Shown here piece by piece: positions 10,557 through 21,774 of a stretch of 64,000 bases of DNA. Position 1 is the stretch's first letter. The number at the start of each line of letters is the position of its first letter. This DNA comes from Biscogniauxia marginata (taxonomy: Eukaryota > Ascomycota > Sordariomycetes > Xylariales > Xylariaceae), in assembly GCA_022695795.1 (NCBI GenBank), contig MU404190.1:30606-94605 (forward strand), written 5' to 3'. The notes beneath the pieces are model-generated. The model ran no database searches, had not been told where the DNA came from, and saw only the letters and a list, made by a program, of their open reading frames with translations. A program made the position numbers and the translations under genes.

Positions 10557-13088
10557 TTATCCCGAGGCGCCGCCGCCAAGCAGGTGATAGGTCCGCTGCT
10601 GCTCCTCCGTCGTCTTGGACGGGCTGCGCACGAGCGCGTCGACGCCCTTGTTGTTCTTGGGGAAGGCGATGACGTCCCGGACGGACGGCACGTCGCACAG
10701 CACGGCGAGCAGCCGGTCGAACCCGAACGCGAACCCGGCGTGCGGCGGGCACCCGGCCCTCAGGGCCTCGAGCAGGTGCGCGAACTGGCCCACGCCCTCG
10801 TCCGTCATCTTGAGTATGTCCCGCATGACGTACTCCTGCACGTCGGCCACGTGGATACGCCGGCTGCCGCCGCCGACCTCGATCCCGTTGACGACCAGGT
10901 CGTAGTGGTCGCCCGTGGCCTTGAGCGGGTCCGTGGCGAGCAGGTCGAGGTCTCCGGCCGTCTTGGGGGCCGTGAAGGGGTGGTGCGTCGACGAGAACCC
11001 CGCCGCGCCTCCTTGGCCCGGGCCCTCCTCGTTCGGCGTGAAGAGCGGGAAGTCGTAGACCCAGAGGAACTGGAACTTGTCGTCTTTAGGCAGGAGACCG
11101 CTGGCGACGGCGCTGTCGTATACTAGCTTCCGAATCCTGCCGAGCTCCGTAGAACCGCCCCGGAACGGCTCGTTTTTCCGTGCCTGTATGATGATGATAT
11201 CGCCATCCTCGCAACGGGGCCAGCATTTGTCCTCCATGCTGGCAAGCTTTTCTGCCCCTTCATGTCCTAAGGCAGACAACCCCTGCAGGGGTTTGCTCGA
11301 GTCGAAAACGAACACGCCTGGAGAACTGTCGGGGCCCAATTTCTGTGGCGTCTTGGAGAGGGCCTCAAAGAACGTTTGGATAAACGATGAGTTTTCACTT
11401 ACGAATCCTTGCAGTCGGAATTTGCAAGCCTCTACCAAGGGGTTCTCTAGGTTGGTGATCATCTTTACGAAATCCTGGGACACGAGAGAATCTACGGGGG
11501 TAATCTACAGATCTCCCTATTAGCGGTGAAGTCTTGGATCTTGAGGTAACTGGGACTTACATTTGACACACGAGGCGGCACAATACGTAGGTCGGGTTTA
11601 TCAGTGCCGAAAATCGTCATCACATGATTATATGGCATCTTGGGGAATCGTAGCCCGATGGTCTGGTAGCGAGGTACGTTTTCAGGCATCATGTAACCGT
11701 CTCTCGCTCCTTCGGCCTTATAGTTAGGGATCTGCTTTACATCCTGGTACCCTCGCCAAACTGGATGCTGTACGTCATTGATGACGGAAGGAATATAGAG
11801 ATAATGAAGCATGTGAAAGATTCGCTTGATGATCTGCTCAATAGTTCTCCTCACATCGGTCGCATCGGCAAAAGCCATCTCGAAATCAAGCTGTCTTTAT
11901 ATGAGTTAATTAGCTTGAAATGAGGCGAGGCGAGCATACCTGAGTGAATTCGGGCTGTCTGTCGGCACGATGGTCTTCATCGCGGAAACATTTGGCGAAT
12001 TGGTAGTACTTAGTGATACCTGCCGCCATGAGGATCTGCTTGTACTGCTGAGGGCTCTGCGGCAAAGCGTACGCGTAACCTTTCTGTCTGCATGGCACTA
12101 GGAACTCGCGTGCTCCCTCGGGCGTAGACTTGAAGAGGATAGGGGTTTCGATTTCCATGAAGCCTCGGCTCTGTAGGGTCCTTCGCAATACCATGGCGAG
12201 AGCATTTCGAAAATGTAACCTATCCATTGTGAGGGGATCGAATCTTATCTGCAGGTGACGTTGGTGGGGTGGCCACACGGCGTCCTTGGAGACAATGATA
12301 TCTTTAGGAAATGGGTTGAGACACCTGATAGACCGTAGTTTCAGATCCCATGATTTTTTCGTCCTCATTTCCGGATGTTCCTGAGAGGGAGAGGGCCTTT
12401 CTGTTTCTTGGAGAGTGCCTACCACGCACACCGGACTATACGCAGGGATAGCTTTTAAGGCTTGGTGAGCGCTATGCTGCAGCGAACCTTCTTCCCCCCA
12501 GCTTGACACGATCTGGATATCCGCCGTTTGAGAGTCTACGTGACAAAAGCTCAGCGCAGAGCCTTTGTCTCTTCGTTTCCCAAGAAAACCATGAACGACG
12601 ACGTCTTGGCCAACATTCTTAGCATTGAAAGCACCTCCCGGAGTAGCCTTGTAGAATTTAACTAAATATGCCTCATCATCAGCATTACATTCTTAAAGAC
12701 TGCGAGAAACACTAGTCTTACGTGATTGTCTGAATAGATCCCATCGTGGGCCAGAGCTAGAACTTGGTTGTGGATCAGTCTTGTCCTGCGTAGGCTCGTC
12801 CTGTTTAGGTTCTGCCAGTGTAGGCTCTGTTGGTGTGGGCTCTGCCGGTGTGGGCTCTGCCGGTGTGGGCTCTGCCGGTGTGGGCTCTGCAGGTGTAGGC
12901 TGCGCCTGTGTAGTCTCATCCTGCGCTGAAGCATCTTCATGAAGGCTTCTCCTAGGGAGATGCTGTACTGGTATAAGAGGCAGTTGCTTGCGTGCCAGAG
13001 CCAAAGGCCTCGGCAGCGGCCGCCCCCCAATGCCATTTATGCATCTTGGGGCGCCTCTTCGCAACAAATTTGCAATAACCCCCACCAT
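10557..13088 (-). CDS. MSD1: Aspartyl-tRNA synthetase, mitochondrial type
   Basis: Charges mitochondrial tRNA-Asp with aspartate using ATP. Four exons read downward: 13088-12722, 12661-11940, 11890-11561, 11504-10557 (788 residues). The N-terminus is basic, with no early acidic residues ([20 protein letters not shown]), and fits a matrix-targeting signal. It is followed by a repeated TPAEP tract (residues ~60-100) that is not part of the enzyme. Then come the OB-fold anticodon-binding domain ([20 protein letters not shown]) and the class IIb catalytic core: motif 2 ([16 protein letters not shown]), the bacterial-type insertion, and motif 3 ([17 protein letters not shown]). All three introns are short (49-60 bp) with good signals and phases. 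Yeast Msd1 is about 658 residues, so the extra length is mostly the repeat region and C-terminal end. Confidence 0.93.
12791..12910 (-). repeat. Coding minisatellite, eight 15-bp units
   Basis: Eight consecutive 15-bp units of the type TGGGCTCTGCCGGTG (forward strand), three of them identical. On the coding strand they encode a five-residue repeat, mostly TPAEP, between the targeting signal and the catalytic part of the aspartyl-tRNA synthetase. Unit length is a multiple of three, so copy-number change keeps the frame. Confidence 0.9.
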
Positions 13089-14964
13089 GGACCTTTCATC
13101 CAGTGAGTGATGTAGGTATATGTTTTAAGGCTATTTAGCTCCAGCTTGGAGTTCGTCGAGAATATTCAAATTAGTACTGATTTTGGCAGTGGGCCCCACA
13201 GACAACCCACTGTAAGGTACCCCCCACCCAATTGAAGTTAGGTACCTAGGTACCTAAGCCGCGGTGGGCTTGGCGGATAATTGCAGCTCCGCTCCGGCGC
13301 AAAATTTCACATTTCATTAGTAGGAAACTGAAGCTCGGCCTCTCTTTTTCCTTTCTTCTCCATCCTTCCACTTCAAATAAAGGTGTGTTTTTCGAAACAG
13401 CACGAACATCCCGCCCAGACCCCAAGTCATGCCGCTAACCCTTTCGCCTCTGTAGATGATGACAGCCGCGTGTATATTATGATGTGTTCCGCCCCTCGGT
13501 GCTTCAGAACTCTCCTCCTTCGGGGGGCTTAAGCGGTTCTGTCGTGCCGGAGGGCAGGAATCATGAAATAAGCGTTCGACACACCTCGACCTTGTTTTAC
13601 ATCGGACGCCATCGGGCAACTCTGATGAATATTTGGAGCTCGGAAGGCTTCCCCAAACTCCCCCTCCTGCCACACTACCTCCCCTGCGACAGGTCTCATC
13701 TTGAACGTTTCGATATGAACTTTTCTCCCCAGCAAACATTCCTCCCAGCCCTACATGTAGCGGTATCATTTATCGTGACAGCCACCGGCACCCACTAGCC
13801 GGGTTGGGAACATACCTATGCAAGGCTTCAAGCGTTGCCTATAGTTCATTTTTACTTTTGCATATACTCTCTATAGCGTTTGATTTGCATGTGATTATCT
13901 TCATGAGAAGTAGATAGGGTCTTCGTTTAGTATTTTGTTTATTTTGTTTATCTACCTAGGTATTTATTTATTTAGATGCTACTGTGTATTTAGCTACTCG
14001 GGCTATCGGTATATACTGAGGCACTGACCACTCACCAGTACGTACGTATGACCTCATCTGCTCGGTGAGATGCAATTGTATCGCTTGATATGTATACATA
14101 CTAGGTGAATACCTACCTACTTTACGCATATATGTACACTCGTACATACTGTGATTTGTCAGTGCCTGAACTGCATGTCAATAAAACGCTACCTTATCTA
14201 CATTCGGTTCCAATTGAACGTCGTACATGCGTAGACTAAGGCACATTACATATGAGGTACCTACATATGACCCCATCGAGGGTTCGTCCATGGTCCTGGA
14301 AAGGTGCAATTGTGATTGGCTCTGGAAACCTGCCCCATCGGGCCTAGCCTGCGTAATTGGCGGTACCTGCCGACCTTACCTATCTACACGAGTTTACATG
14401 TACTACTCGGTGCTAGCTGGAAGGAATAAGTAGCCGTAGCACCGGCCTTTTGGAGCCTGACGCCGCCGACCTCCCGCCAGACCGATTTCCCCAAAGCTTT
14501 CGTCGTTGCCCGTGCTAGAAGCTACAAGACGAAGCGACAACAACATCATCGCCGGGAGCAGACGATCGAGACCCGCAATCAATAGCATAGCTGTATCATT
14601 AGTATATACGGATCAGACGGCCTGGACCAAGACCAACACATACATACGATACCCACCCGCGCTATGGAATTGTTATGAACCCCCGATCCTTGTCCGCTGA
14701 ACGAAATCACTGGTTGACCCATTCACTCACTCCTGTCGCTCTGCTGCGAAATTGCCCGGCTTGACGTCGCACTCCGTCCGTGATTGTTGGCCTTTGTCCG
14801 ACATTGGCAAACCATCTTCTCTCTACCGACCCGACACTCCGCCAGCAGCAACACTCCCCCCCTTCTTCCTCCCACATAAGCCTCCGTAATACCCGCACCC
14901 GCGCCCGCAAGTCGCAAGGTAGAGATAAAACTCGCCTTCTTGGCTGTCGCCAAAGCCCCCGACC
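13089..14964. other. Divergent intergenic region MSD1/AP180
   Basis: About 1.9 kb, partly AT-rich with many TACCTA/TAGGTA words and palindromes TACCTAGGTA at 13243-13252 and 13953-13962. Open frames around 13317-13798 and 14206-14590 overlap on both strands and show no recognisable protein; I regard them as chance. The last 250 bp before 14965 are C-rich and probably hold the AP180 promoter and leader. Confidence 0.5.
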
Positions 14965-17121
14965 ATGTCGAGCTCTTTCGAGAAGTCCGTCAAGGGCGCA
15001 ACCAAGATCAAGGTCGGTCAGCCCAGCTCAGCCTGCGGCGTGCCCATGGCCAGATCGCTAACCGACTAAATCCCACGCAGGCCGCTCCCCCGAAGACGAA
15101 GTACATCGAACATATCCTCATAGCCACACATGCCGGCGAGGCAGGTGTCGGCGAGGTCTTCCGAGCCTTGCAGAACCGGCTGCGGGATTCGACATGGACC
15201 GTCGTCTTCAAGAGCTTGATAACAGTCCACCTGATGATCAGGGAGGGCGCCCCCGATGCTACCTTGGGTTACCTTGCGATGCACCGGAATATGCTGGCTA
15301 TCAGCACCTTCACCGATGGTGGGTGGCCCTAAATACATTATCACAGCCCGACCAGGTCCAGATGGGCCTGGACTGCTGGACGAGCCTCTGCTGACCGGGA
15401 GCGCACGCAGCCCAGATACAGGGTCGAAACATACGGCATTACGCCGCCTACCTCGCCGAACGAGTGCGCGCATTTAGGGACACTAAGATAGACTGGGTCC
15501 GCGCGAAAGAGACGCGTCTAGAGAAGCTGTCGGTTGATAAGGGGTTACTGCGGGAGACCGAGGTCGTCCAGCACCAACTGACTGCCCTACTGAAATGCGA
15601 CGTAGGTGCCGTCGATGAATTCGACTACTTTGCGGCCGAGGAGACTAACCGTGCACAGGTTTTAGAGGACCCGGAAAACGAGATCACGATCACCGTCTTT
15701 AGGTTGCTGGTGTTGGACCTGCTATGTCTATTCCAGGTTCTGAACCAAGCCATGATCAACATCCTGGGTAGGTCAAGGTCATTAGGATAACTGCGGAACT
15801 CTCCGAGGCTGATGGCAAAAAAGGTCACTTCTTTGAAATGTCGAAACCCGATGCGGAGAGGGCTATGGATATCTACCGCAACTTTACCAGACAGACGGAT
15901 TACGTGGTGCAATACCTCGCGGTGGCGCGTCAGTGGGAACCTCATACGAGAGTCGAAGTTCCCAAGTTGAAGCACGCCCCCGTCAACCTCCGCCGACAAC
16001 TTGAGGATTATCTAAAAGACCCGGATTTCGAGATACACCGGAGACAGTACTTGGCGGAGCTCGAGGCTAAAAAGAAGGGTTCCGGCATATCTAAAGGGGA
16101 CAAGGTTTCCGTCGAAGCGAAGGCTCAAGCCGCGAAGCTATTTGGCGATACGAATGGCTCGTCTGAGCCAAGTTCGAAAGCGCCCCAACCGACCAAGGGC
16201 CCGGACCCGGACCTCATTGACTTCTTCGATTCGATAGAGCAGAATCAAACCACCATGGCTACCCAGCCGGACCTGCAACAGAACCCGCTGCCTCAGATGG
16301 GACCGATGAACACGGGGAATCCTTGGCCCCAAAACGGATCCTTTGGCATGCAACAAACCGGCCAGTTCCAAGGAAACGGGTTCGCTCCGCAGCCTACCGG
16401 GTTCCAGGGCAACAGTCCCTTCCAACAACAAAATGTCGGGGCCTATCCGCAACAGCAGCAGGTACCGGGCCAAGTACCGGGTCAGGTACAACCCAACTTC
16501 ACCGGCGCAGGCTTTGGCGGATACACACCCCAGCAGAGCTTCTCGCCAGGTGGCTTGTCCTCCATACCACAAAACTCGGTCGCGTCGTTCCAGACCGGTA
16601 CCTTGGCCCCTCCCATGCAGACCGGCCTACAACCGGGCCAGCAAACCACTAACCCTTTCAGAGCATCTATGCTGATGGCCAACCAGACAGGCATGGCCAA
16701 TCCAACTTCATTCGCTACACCGAACAACCCTCAAACTAGTCTTCAGCGACAATCAACCAATCCCTTCGCCCGCTCATCACCCCAAGCCGTAACACCCTTC
16801 TCAGCTCCGTCAAACTCGCCCTTCCAGTCGCAGGCTCCTAACCAGACTCCGGCGCCGCTACAAGCAATGGCGACAGGCACAAACCCGTTTGCCAAGAATT
16901 TTGCTGCCTCGCAGAACCAAGCACAGCGACCACAGACGAGCGGCGGTATTATGCCCCAGCCGACGGGAAGTACAAATCCGTTTAGACAGGGCGCCTTCGT
17001 CAATCATCAAACGGGCTTGGGCTGGCAAAACAACCAGCAACCGATAGGCGGAGGCCTAGATCAACTAGGAACGACTCCAGTGTTCCCTCGACCTGCCGCC
17101 CAAACACCCTGGCAACAATAA
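14965..17121 (+). CDS. AP180/CALM-type clathrin adaptor (ANTH domain)
   Basis: Endocytic adaptor that binds PtdIns(4,5)P2 and clathrin. Five exons: 14965-15012, 15081-15318, 15411-15601, 15659-15767, 15824-17121 (627 residues). The ANTH domain spans ~1-290: start MSSSFEKSVKGATKIKAAPP, then KTKYIEHILIATHAGEAGVG with the lysine/histidine lipid-binding surface, and the helical repeat WTVVFKSLITVHLMIREG. The long tail is Gln/Pro/Asn-rich with an LIDFF clathrin-box-like motif near residue 326 and four NPF motifs (TNPFRA, TNPFAR, TNPFAK, TNPFRQ) that bind EH domains such as those of Ede1/Pan1. The third intron (15602-15658) is 57 bp with no stop, so its retention would keep the frame. I removed it because of its GTAGGT donor, CTAAC branch site and CAG acceptor. 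Equivalent to yeast Yap1801/Yap1802. Confidence 0.92.
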
Positions 17122-19258
17122 TCTTGAGAAAAGGAGATGGTTTTAACTCAGCAAGAATCTCTTGGCCGTATTGGGTGGGAAGTTGAAAAGGCTTGAAATA
17201 CCCCCATATCAGAAGGCTCGGTTTGCGTCCTCGGGCATTTGGCACGCATAGAGCGAGGCGTTTTACTTTGGACTCGGGGATTCTTCTCTTGGTTTTTGCT
17301 CTCTTCGCCTTTGCCTTTTTGCGTAATCGCCCTCTGAAGTACACGCGTGGATGCTATTAGACGGGATCAGGGCCACACGAGTTACGGTGAGGCGACAATC
17401 CACATGAACAAGATTCACATAAGGGGAAATAAAAAAACAACACTGTTTTTTTTTTAATTTTACCAGAGCTCTTCTCCTTCGGTCTTCTAATTTTTTTTCT
17501 CGCTATAAAGAAATGAACAAGGGAGACGAGGCTTGATTCGAAGGCGCTACGGTGTGATCGGTGTTAGGCGGGATATATCTCTGATTTTTATTTCCAAGAA
17601 AAAAAAAAGCAAGAGAAAACCGAAATCAAATCTAATGGTCTTGATTACTTGGGATCGATTGTCGCCATCACTACTGCTCCTCTGCGCTTCTCGAACGATT
17701 CCCAATTCCCCGTCAACTACTCACGATCCAACGATGGGAAAACATGCCTCTGCCTACCCAGCTGGGTACGAGTACGGCGGGGATATACGGGGGGTAGTAA
17801 GAGGGAGAGGGAGAGAGATAGAAGGAGGAGAGCGGGAGGGGGAGGGGGGTAGAGGTAGAAAGAAAGAGTGAAAGTGAGTTTACGTTAGGTCTAATTACAA
17901 ACTCAGGTATTACTGTAAAGGAAAGTTGTATTGTAGTTTTTTTTCCTTCTTCTTCTTCTTTCTCTCTATTGTACATACACAGTAAATCCAGTATAGGGGG
18001 GGAGAGGGGGAGTGGTTTTTATTGTTTTGTATGATTAAAAGGAAGAAGAGAAGAGAAGAGAAGAGAAGAGGAGGAAAGGGGGGAGGGGAGGAAGGAGGAG
18101 GGAGAACAGGAGACGAAGAAGTCCGTGGGCAGTTTTTTTTTTGCAATAAAGACACAAGCGAGTCAAGAAAGTGTAATATCCTACCTACCCTAACTAAGTC
18201 TTCTTGCCTACCTACCTAGCTACCTAGGTATTAAGGCGATAAAAAAAAGCGAAAGAAGAGAGAATAAGAACAAGAAAAAAAAAAGAGAAAAAAAAAAGTT
18301 GGCAAGGCATGCTCCGGTACCCGGGGTTTCAATGGCCTAGTCGGTGGTGGTGTCTGACGACTAGACCATTGAGGCGGACTTTCCTTCTACTCATCCCCCC
18401 AGACCCGTGGATTGCTATCGTCCACTTGCTCAACTCGTGGTAGAAGTGCCCTCAATTTAGATATATAAGTCCTTTGTTTGCCCCCCCCCTCCCCTTTTTT
18501 TTCACCTCCCTCACTACATAACCTTAGGTACCTAGGTATGTACCCTACCCCCCTTATCTGGATTGCCTACTTACATACATACCTTGTGCGTGACGAGATT
18601 ATGTAGATAGGATACTTTTCTAGACGTTAGGTACATAAGGTAGATACGGGAGAGGGTATTCGTATATGTATGTGAAAGCTCTGAAGGCGGTCTTGGATAT
18701 ACCTACGTACTTATATATGTCCACTTACAGCCAAATGCTAATCTCGACACATACATAGTATCAGTATTTTAACTCGAGTACATATGAATGAATATCTGGC
18801 CAGTTAATTTTTATTTATTCCGTTCCTTTTACTTTCTCTTGGTGTTCCCCTTTTTACCCATACGCCTCCCCCCTACCTATGTTCCGGGGGGGGTAGGAGG
18901 TGGTTTTCTATAGATTCTCTATTTTGGCTTCTCTAAAAAAATTTTTCGGGGAAAAAAAAGAAGCAATAACACCAAAATCCCGATGTTCCCGTATCTTGCC
19001 GTGCCTTGACTTACTTGCCTGTATTAAAAAAGGGATAAGAAAAAGAAAAAAAAAAGGAAGAAAAATACAGGAATCCGACGCCGTCGCTATGCCGTACATG
19101 TAGAAAACGAGGACAACTTTTAAAAATAAAAATAAAAATTAGAAGCGAAAGAAATTCGACACCCCTCTCTTTCTATCCCTCTTCTCCGATTTAATATTTT
19201 ATTTCTCTTTTGTTTTCTCTTCTTCTCCATCAATCAATCAACCAACCAACCAACCGAA
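17122..19258. other. Low-complexity convergent intergenic region
   Basis: About 2.1 kb between two convergent genes. It is dominated by simple sequence: GA-rich runs (17795-17870, 18040-18115), poly-A/poly-T blocks (17440-17455, 18240-18298), and CCTACCTA words. Palindromes TACCTAGGTA lie at 18221-18230 and 18529-18538, and a long hairpin at 18327-18374. The Lys-rich open frame at 18900-19103 is a by-product of A-runs and not a gene. Confidence 0.6.
18327..18374. repeat. Long inverted repeat (hairpin)
   Basis: CAATGGCCTAGTCG (18330-18343) faces CGACTAGACCATTG (18358-18371): 13 Watson-Crick pairs of 14, extended outward by one T-A and two G-T pairs, with a 14-nt loop. It is far more stable than the surrounding simple sequence. 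Function is unknown; it is over 1.2 kb from the stop of the upstream gene, so it is unlikely to be a simple terminator. Confidence 0.7.
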
Positions 19259-20491
19259 CTAAAAAACATCATCCACATCCATCCTCCCGCCGGTGCCGTT
19301 ACTAACCCCCCTCCGGTTAGTATTAGTAGTAGCGGCGGCGGCGGCGGACTTCTCGTCGGCGACGACGACGCTGAGGCCGGCGAAGGCCTCGAACATGGCG
19401 CGGGCGGCGTACTCGTGGACGCTGTAGCCGGGGACGCGGTGGTCGTCGCGGGCGCGCGCGCCGTCGAGCCAGGGATTGTCGTAGCGGTCGCCGAGGCGGT
19501 AGCGCGCGGGCTCGAGCGACATGCCTGCGAAGGGATCGTACGGGCCCGCGTCTCCGTCGTCGTCGTCGCCGCCGGGGCGCTTCTTGGCGCGGAGGCCGCG
19601 GATCGAGAGCATGTTGTTGTTATTATTGTTTTTGTTATTCGGATCCGCGGTAGAGGAGGAAGAAGAAGAAGAGGAGGAGATGTTGTTGGTATTGGTGTTG
19701 TTGGCGTTGTTGGTGTTAGTGTTGGGGGTGTGGTTGTCGTTGAGGTTGAGCAGGTTCGAGAAGTGCGTGCTCGAGATCTCGGCGACGCGCGCGCGCTTCC
19801 GCGCCACGATGCGCGCCTGGATCTCGGCCGCGGACCCGGGCTCGCCGCGCGCCAGCGCCTCCATCACCTCGGCGTTGATGGTGGCCTCCTCGGCGCGGGC
19901 GCGGTCCTCCTCGCGGCGCTCCTCGAGGCGGCGGCGGCGCTGGGCCTCGGCCTCGGCGGCGTCGCGCTTCTGGCGCGACAGCTCGGCCTCGCGACCGCGG
20001 CGGCGGTTGCGCTCGATCTCGTCCTTGAAGTGCTGCTCGCGCGCCAGCAGCTTGGCCTCGGCGCCGGCGCGCTCGTCGTCGCCGCCGTAGATCAGGTCGA
20101 AGGTCAGGTCCTCGACGTCCTGCAGGTAGTTGTTGTAGTCGCGCAGGGTCTCGAAGTCGTCCTCGACGTTGTTGAAGGCGGCCTGCACGCGGCGGCGGAT
20201 GTCGACCTCGCGCTCGACGGCCAGGTCGCCGAAGAAGGCGGACCGGAAGCCGCGCTGGCGCAGGGTCTTGGTGCAGCTCGGGTAGGGGCACTGGGCCGGG
20301 CCGGACTTGAAGATGTTGGTGACGCAGTTGCTGCACATGGGGTGGTAGCACTCGGGGTTGATCAGGAACTCCATGTCGGTGTTCAGGTAGCGCACGCGCT
20401 TGCACACGGGGCAGAGGTCGGACGGCAGCGCGGTCGAGGGCGCCGAGCTCGGCTTCACCACCGACGTGGTGTGATTGGGCTTGCGAGACAT
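19259..20491 (-). CDS. TFB3: TFIIH / CDK-activating kinase assembly factor MAT1 (Tfb3)
   Basis: Single-exon gene of 410 residues. Tfb3/MAT1 bridges core TFIIH and the CAK kinase-cyclin pair for RNA polymerase II CTD phosphorylation and nucleotide excision repair. The N-terminal C3HC4 RING finger spans residues ~27-75: CPVC, then the Cys-Tyr-His of ECYHPMCSNC, then CPYPSC. It is followed by the conserved linker QRGFRSAFFGDLAVEREVDIR and a long Arg/Glu-rich coiled coil (residues ~140-240). The C-terminal third has an Asn/Thr and poly-Asn tract plus a poly-Ser run, then a hydrophobic CAK-anchoring stretch. Third positions are strongly G/C-biased, which creates long open frames on the opposite strand that I do not call. 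Divergent from nudC, 419 bp away. Confidence 0.95.
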   Translation of the reverse strand: MSRKPNHTTSVVKPSSAPSTALPSDLCPVCKRVRYLNTDMEFLINPECYHPMCSNCVTNIFKSGPAQCPYPSCTKTLRQRGFRSAFFGDLAVEREVDIRRRVQAAFNNVEDDFETLRDYNNYLQDVEDLTFDLIYGGDDERAGAEAKLLAREQHFKDEIERNRRRGREAELSRQKRDAAEAEAQRRRRLEERREEDRARAEEATINAEVMEALARGEPGSAAEIQARIVARKRARVAEISSTHFSNLLNLNDNHTPNTNTNNANNTNTNNISSSSSSSSSTADPNNKNNNNNNMLSIRGLRAKKRPGGDDDDGDAGPYDPFAGMSLEPARYRLGDRYDNPWLDGARARDDHRVPGYSVHEYAARAMFEAFAGLSVVVADEKSAAAAATTNTNRRGVSNGTGGRMDVDDVF

Positions 20492-20910
20492 GTTGCCGTA
20501 GAGGACGCCGCGATGTATGTGGCTATTATCTGGAAGAGAATTGGAGGCAACGAGTGTGGTGACCCATTTGGTGATTGGAAGAGACGGAGGCTCGAGAGCG
20601 GCGAATCCGGCGTTGTAATATGTAGGTTTTGTATAGGAGATGGGTATTAGATATTGGATGAGGTTGGTTAGCCTAATGCTTGAGCTCTTATGGAGACAGG
20701 GTGTGGATTACCTAAGTTGCAGTTGCAGCGAGGCTCGTGGAGGTGGTTGGGTACTTGCTTTTGATTGGCCAAGAGCTACAATGGGGCTTTGGTCCCGCTA
20801 AAAATAAATGCCCCTCCTCGAAGCCCCTCCCCCAGCCGAATTTATTCTGTCAGCCTTCTCGACATTTCCATCACCACATCTACACAAACAGACCAACAGA
20901 CTGCGTAACA
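20492..20910. promoter_or_regulatory. Divergent TFB3/nudC promoter region
   Basis: 419 bp between two start codons. It contains a CT-rich patch near 20810-20840 and CACATCTACACAAACAGACC just upstream of the nudC ATG, typical of a fungal leader. No TATA consensus is obvious. Confidence 0.5.
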
Positions 20911-21774
20911 ATGGCTGACAACGGTAAGCCAGGCACTTATTATTTACGAGAATCTCTAAACATACAGGATCTCTATATACAAAATACCTATTACATATGT
21001 CTTACTACCTACAAGCTCAGCCCCGCCATCCGTGCTTCACTACTCGTATGTCTATCTAACCGCCTCCCTTCCGTCGTGTAACAGATCCCACTCCCGAGCA
21101 AGAGGCAGCCGCCCGAGCCCAAGAAGCTGCCGAGCAGGCCTCCCTGCCATACAAATGGACCCAGACCATCGGCGACCTCGACGTCAGCATACCCTCCGTG
21201 CCCGGTAATCTCAAGGCCCGCGACCTGGTCGTCGAATTAAAGAAGCAGAAGCTCAAGGCCGGTATCAAGGGACAGGAGCCCTTCATTGACGTAAGCAGCA
21301 ATACCTTCCCTCGCGATACGGTCCATCTTCACTATAAGAAGAAATATACCCCATCAACATATCTTCCCATATCTCCACGCGGACGATCCTCACCAAGTCT
21401 AACATGAACACAAACCAAAACAGGGCGACCTCCCGCACGCCATCTCCACCGAGGAGTCCACCTGGACGCTGACGATGGCGCCCGACGGCACCAAGACGAT
21501 CGAGATCCATCTCGACAAGATCAACAAGATGGAGTGGTGGGCCCACGTCGTCACCACGGCGCCACGCATCGACGTGACCAAGATCCAGCCCGAGAACAGC
21601 AAGCTGTCCGACCTCGACGGCGAGACCCGCGGGATGGTCGAGAAGATGATGTACGACCAGCGCCAGAAGGAGATGGGCCTGCCCACCTCCGACGACCAGA
21701 AGAAGGCCGACCTGCTCAAGAAGTTCCAAGACCAGCACCCCGAGCTCGACTTCAGCAACGCCAAGGTGAACTAA
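20911..21774 (+). CDS. nudC: NudC-type nuclear migration protein (CS/p23-like domain)
   Basis: Three exons, 20911-20923, 21085-21290, 21424-21774, giving 189 residues. NudC is an Hsp90-linked co-chaperone needed for dynein/LIS1-dependent nuclear movement along hyphae. After a short Glu/Ala-rich N-terminus, the CS domain (residues ~28-120) starts [20 protein letters not shown]. It continues with [21 protein letters not shown] and ends with the [19 protein letters not shown] strand and the KMEWWAHVV motif. The C-terminal helix ([20 protein letters not shown]) is the family signature. The first coding exon is only 13 nt, as often seen in fungal nudC. Length agrees with Aspergillus NudC (about 200 residues). 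Confidence 0.94.

Noticed and set aside
13317..13798. Overlapping open frames on both strands between MSD1 and AP180
   Set aside because: Mutually overlapping, no features, and located in a region rich in intergenic palindromes.
18900..19103. Lys-rich small open frame
   Set aside because: Produced by poly-A/GAA simple sequence.
19415..20650. 411-codon open frame on + opposite TFB3 (and a second one at 19521-20090)
   Set aside because: Composition shadow of the G/C-biased TFB3 gene; the translation is an Ala/Val/Arg-rich string with no domain, while the - strand encodes a clear RING/MAT1 protein.
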